Of a DNA stretch of 8,902 bases, positions 6,650 to 8,902 are shown piece after piece. Numbering within the stretch: the stretch's first letter is position 1; every line of letters begins with the position of its first letter. A program made the translations under genes and the position numbers. Source of the DNA: Candidatus Heimdallarchaeota archaeon (GTDB lineage: Archaea > Asgardarchaeota > Heimdallarchaeia > Heimdallarchaeales > Kariarchaeaceae); contig JALUTL010000148.1 of assembly GCA_027016475.1 (NCBI GenBank), positions 5,101-14,002 on the forward strand. Reading direction: 5' to 3'. Below the pieces are notes generated by a model. That model saw only the letters and a program-made list of their open reading frames with translations. It had not been told where the DNA came from and ran no database searches.

Positions 6650-7609
6650 TCATTCCTCGTCCTTGAATTCACCAATATAGTGCATAAAGGCATCCTCCAA
6701 AGACACCTCATGGTGTTTAAAGCCTCCTTCAATAGCTTCTCGTTCCATGAAATCCAAAATTGCCTTTGTCCCATTGAACAAGTCAGAAATACCAAACCTG
6801 TGCCATAGAACACCATTAGAAAATGTAGTGTGGGAAACTACGTAAGGAATTTGAAGGATCTCATCAATTTGTGAAGGGCTAAGGTTTTTGTCGGAGATGT
6901 CAATAAAGTTGGCTGCGCCAACAGCACTTTTCAACTCGTCAGGAGTACCTGTTACCGGTGTTTTTCCTTTGTTGATCAAGGTGCATCTGTCTGCAAGTTC
7001 GTCCACTTCATGCAGGATATGTGAAGTCAAAAGCAATGATTTCCCTTCCTTGTTGACATAGTCCCTCAAAAACCGTCTGATACTGGAAGCCGCAATTGGA
7101 TCAAGACCTTTTGTGGGTTCATCCAAAAACAGGACTGGCGGATCATGAAGCATTGCCCGCATGATAACGACAGCTTGTTTTTGCCCACCTGAAAGATGCA
7201 TAAATTGCTTATCCAAGATGTCCTCTGAAAATTGGAATTTTTCAGTAAACTCTCCAATTTTGTTATCAATAGTTTCTTTGTCCAACCCCCTCAATGAACC
7301 GAAAAAGTGCAAATTTTCCTTTGAGGTGAGTCTCGCATATGCGGAGCGTTCAGTATCCTGTCCTACGTAACCCAATATATGTCGTATCTCTTCAGGGTTC
7401 TTATCAAGATCATATCCCAAGATTTCCACTCTTCCGGAATCTTTTGTGAGTAGTGTAGCCATAATTTTAATCAATGTTGTTTTTCCTGCCCCATTGGGCC
7501 CCAAGAGTCCAAGAATTTCCCCTTTGTACATCTTAAGAGATGCACCTTGAAGCGCGGGTTTTTTCTTGTAATATTTCCATATTTTTGTTGCTTCCAGAAT
7601 TGTGTTCAT
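6650..7609 (-). CDS. ABC exporter ATP-binding protein, DrrA/CcmA-like
   Basis: The 319-residue protein has a complete nucleotide-binding domain: Walker A GPNGAGKTT (37-45), Q-loop Q84, signature LSGGQKQ (139-145), Walker B VLFLDEP (159-165), D-loop GLD (168-170) and H-loop H197 (LLLTSH). All catalytic residues are present, so it should hydrolyse ATP to drive the two permeases. The ~100-residue C-terminal extension is typical of the DrrA/NodI/multidrug exporter group and ends in a conserved-looking EVSLEDAFMHYIGE. It is the first gene of the operon. Its last codons contain the SD of the first permease, so stoichiometry is probably set by translational coupling. No SD precedes ATG 7609. A TATA box 25-32 nt upstream suggests a leaderless mRNA. 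Confidence 0.95.
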   Translation of the reverse strand: MNTILEATKIWKYYKKKPALQGASLKMYKGEILGLLGPNGAGKTTLIKIMATLLTKDSGRVEILGYDLDKNPEEIRHILGYVGQDTERSAYARLTSKENLHFFGSLRGLDKETIDNKIGEFTEKFQFSEDILDKQFMHLSGGQKQAVVIMRAMLHDPPVLFLDEPTKGLDPIAASSIRRFLRDYVNKEGKSLLLTSHILHEVDELADRCTLINKGKTPVTGTPDELKSAVGAANFIDISDKNLSPSQIDEILQIPYVVSHTTFSNGVLWHRFGISDLFNGTKAILDFMEREAIEGGFKHHEVSLEDAFMHYIGEFKDEE

Positions 7610-7633
7610 CTAACGCTTTTTCTTATGTTTTTT

Positions 7634-7641
7634 CTTATAAA
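7634..7641 (-). promoter_or_regulatory. TATA box of the ABC exporter operon
   Basis: On the minus strand this reads TTTATAAG and lies 25-32 nt upstream of ATG 7609, the expected spacing for a leaderless archaeal transcript. The stretch before it is A-rich (GTCAAAAA) and could act as a BRE. Confidence 0.55.
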
Positions 7642-7697
7642 TTTTTGACTCTTTTCCAGTGAATAGTTACACCTGCCGGTTAATCTATTTTTTGACT
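7642..7697. repeat. Direct repeats TTTTTGACT upstream of the ABC operon
   Basis: The 9-mer TTTTTGACT occurs at 7642-7650, next to the TATA box, and again at 7689-7697, 47 bp further upstream of the operon. A second pair, GGTTAAT, occurs at 7678-7684 and 7703-7709. They could be regulator sites, but the area is A/T-rich and chance is possible. Confidence 0.25.
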
Positions 7698-7704
7698 ATA
7701 TAGG

Positions 7705-7800
7705 TTAATGGATCTGTTTATCAAAACCAATAAGTACAAGCAAAAACACCAGAATAAGTGAGTAAAGGAACAAATCAATTAAATGATTAGATGTGTCAAA
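7705..7800 (-). other. Out-of-frame continuation encoding a candidate membrane anchor for the TSP3 protein
   Basis: Directly past the stop of the TSP3 protein, the +1 frame reads TTT at 7800 and stays open for 31 residues to TAA at 7707-7705. It contains a continuous hydrophobic run, LIDLFLYSLILVFLLVLIGF, followed by DKQIH. A Ser/Pro/Thr stalk followed by a single membrane helix and a short charged tail is the common C-terminus of archaeal surface proteins. The two frames meet at GGGGTGTTTT (7807-7798), a slippery or error-prone run. T-rich DNA often reads as hydrophobic in any frame, so this is only suggestive. Confidence 0.4.
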
Positions 7801-8902
7801 ACACCCCTATTCCATTCCTTCTATAAACACTAATTGTGGGAGTTGGAGATGGTGTGGGAGACGGAGATGAACTAACTTTGTAATATACATACCCCGATAC
7901 GTATCCAGAATACACCAATTGTCCATTTGAGCCATAAAATAAGATTTTAACTCTATAGTAACCAGTCTCGCTCATGGTAAATGTTATCTTTTTCATAGCA
8001 CTACTCCCAGCTGCTACGGAATAGGTGCTAGTCTTCAATACCCTTGTTGAACCTGACAAAGAGGTAGAATAGACTACTTGAAGTTTCAATGTTCCTGCAA
8101 TTGCCGATGTATAACCTAGAGTAGCATAAAGTGTATTTCCAGATTTACTAATACTTGAAGAACTTATGGAAAATGGGGCATTGTACTCTTTTGGATTCGT
8201 TCCCATCCTATATTCCAAAATGTTTGAAATCATATCCTTATCTGGGTCTCCATTTGCACCATCAATGCCAAAAGATGAGGTGGGATTAAGCCCATATTTA
8301 ACTTCCCAACCATCAGGTAGCCCATCTTCATCAGTATCCGTTTTTTTAGGATCTGTTTTTAGGAAAATTACTTCCTTACCATCAGTTAAACCATCGCCAT
8401 CTGTATCCATTTTCAACGGATTTGTATAGTATTTCCTTATTTCATCACCATCATTCAGTAAGTCATTATCGGAGTCTTTGTCAAGAGGATTCGTTTTGTG
8501 AGTAATCAATTCAGCTCCATCATCAAGGCCATCACCATCAGTGTCTTTTTTGGATGGATCAGTTTTATGTGTGAAAACCTCTGTTCCATCGTTCAACAGA
8601 TCACTATCACTATCCGTGTTTGTAGGACTAGTCATATAGATGTTTATCTCATCACCATCATTGAGGCCATCACCATCACTGTCTGGATTGTTTGGATCAG
8701 TTCCTGCAGCAATCTCTTCTTCATCTGTTAGACCATCGCCATCAGTATCAATAGATTGAACAGTAATTGTTACAGTTGCAGTGTCTGTTAGTCCACCGTC
8801 ATCTTGAATTGTATAGGTAAATGTTTCAGTACCAAAGTATCCTGCGGCTGGGGAATATTCTAATGATGTTCCAAGGTTATTTACAGTGCCACCATTATCA
8901 GT
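7796..8902 (-). CDS. Secreted/surface protein with TSP3-type Ca-binding repeats, C-terminal part (5' end outside window)
   Basis: The frame is open to the right edge, so the N-terminus and any signal peptide are missing; 368 residues are visible. Residues 1-50 look like the end of an Ig/cadherin-like extracellular domain (SPAAGYFGTETFTYTIQDDG, TATVTITV). Residues 52-237 are about eight TSP3-type repeats with D-x-D-x-D-G-L-x-D-G-x-E cores that bind calcium. Residues ~240-340 are Ser/Thr-rich and beta-rich, ending in aromatic strands. A stalk, SSSPSPTPSPTPT (344-356), then leads to YRRNGIGVF and a TGA. No anchor follows in frame, but one is readable in the +1 frame. The ATG at 8635 is internal to a repeat and is not the start. 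Role is likely adhesion or cell-surface structure; its partner is unknown. Confidence 0.85.
   Translation of the reverse strand, partial: TDNGGTVNNLGTSLEYSPAAGYFGTETFTYTIQDDGGLTDTATVTITVQSIDTDGDGLTDEEEIAAGTDPNNPDSDGDGLNDGDEINIYMTSPTNTDSDSDLLNDGTEVFTHKTDPSKKDTDGDGLDDGAELITHKTNPLDKDSDNDLLNDGDEIRKYYTNPLKMDTDGDGLTDGKEVIFLKTDPKKTDTDEDGLPDGWEVKYGLNPTSSFGIDGANGDPDKDMISNILEYRMGTNPKEYNAPFSISSSSISKSGNTLYATLGYTSAIAGTLKLQVVYSTSLSGSTRVLKTSTYSVAAGSSAMKKITFTMSETGYYRVKILFYGSNGQLVYSGYVSGYVYYKVSSSPSPTPSPTPTISVYRRNGIGVF
8192..8749 (-). repeat. Tandem TSP3-type repeat array (~69-bp period)
   Basis: There are seven clear repeats, mostly of 23 codons, and one degenerate eighth. Cores in protein order begin DTDGDGLTDE, DSDGDGLNDG, DSDSDLLNDG, DTDGDGLDDG, DSDNDLLNDG, DTDGDGLTDG, DTDEDGLPDG and DPDKDMISNI. 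Each early repeat ends in a T-x-P motif. Repeats 3 and 5 share DLLNDG in place of DGL, so a two-repeat unit may have been duplicated. Confidence 0.85.

Noticed and set aside
8166..8731. Plus-strand open frames opposite the TSP3 array
   Set aside because: They arise from the repetitive Asp/Gly codons read in reverse and do not resemble proteins.
1..8902. CRISPR array, tRNA/rRNA, insertion sequence or attachment site
   Set aside because: No spaced identical repeats, cloverleaf, rRNA motif, transposase or terminal repeat was seen. The only tandem array codes for TSP3 repeats.

Overview
The window looks archaeal. TATA-like boxes sit about 25-30 nt upstream of first-gene start codons, which would give leaderless or nearly leaderless transcripts. 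Downstream genes carry Shine-Dalgarno (SD) motifs such as GAGGAGG, GGTGA and GAGGA. The gene set also fits: an HDDC2-type HD phosphohydrolase, an Lrp/AsnC regulator and a TSP3-type surface protein. An Asgard or related lineage is a guess from overall flavour only; there is no rRNA or other marker here.

Left part (1-968). A gene cut by the window edge runs leftward. It encodes the N-terminus of a Cys/Met-metabolism PLP enzyme (methionine gamma-lyase / cystathionine gamma-synthase family). It diverges from an Lrp/AsnC regulator, and the shared spacer holds TATA-like sequences and a perfect 13-bp palindrome. The arrangement suggests amino-acid-responsive control of sulfur amino-acid metabolism.

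Middle (1022-4907, + strand). A small membrane protein of unknown function is followed, with the SD inside its last codons, by an HDDC2/YfbR-like 5'-deoxynucleotidase. After a 96-nt gap comes a 937-residue protein. Its first ~440 residues match no family I can name. Residues ~445-800 follow the order of Hsp70 ATPase motifs but lack the canonical phosphate-loop residues. The C-terminus resembles a lidless Hsp70 beta domain. This is the most unusual gene in the window.

Right-middle (4920-7609, - strand). A three-gene ABC-2/DrrAB-type exporter operon (ATPase, permease, permease) converges on the Hsp70-like gene with only 12 nt between stop codons. It is preceded by a well-placed TATA box. The two permeases are diverged paralogues and probably form a heterodimer.

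Right edge (7796-8902, - strand). This is the C-terminal part of a large secreted or surface protein: an Ig/cadherin-like domain, about eight TSP3-type Ca-binding repeats, a beta-rich domain and a Ser/Pro/Thr linker. The frame stops right after the linker, but a +1 frame continues into a hydrophobic helix that looks like the expected membrane anchor. This suggests a frameshift.
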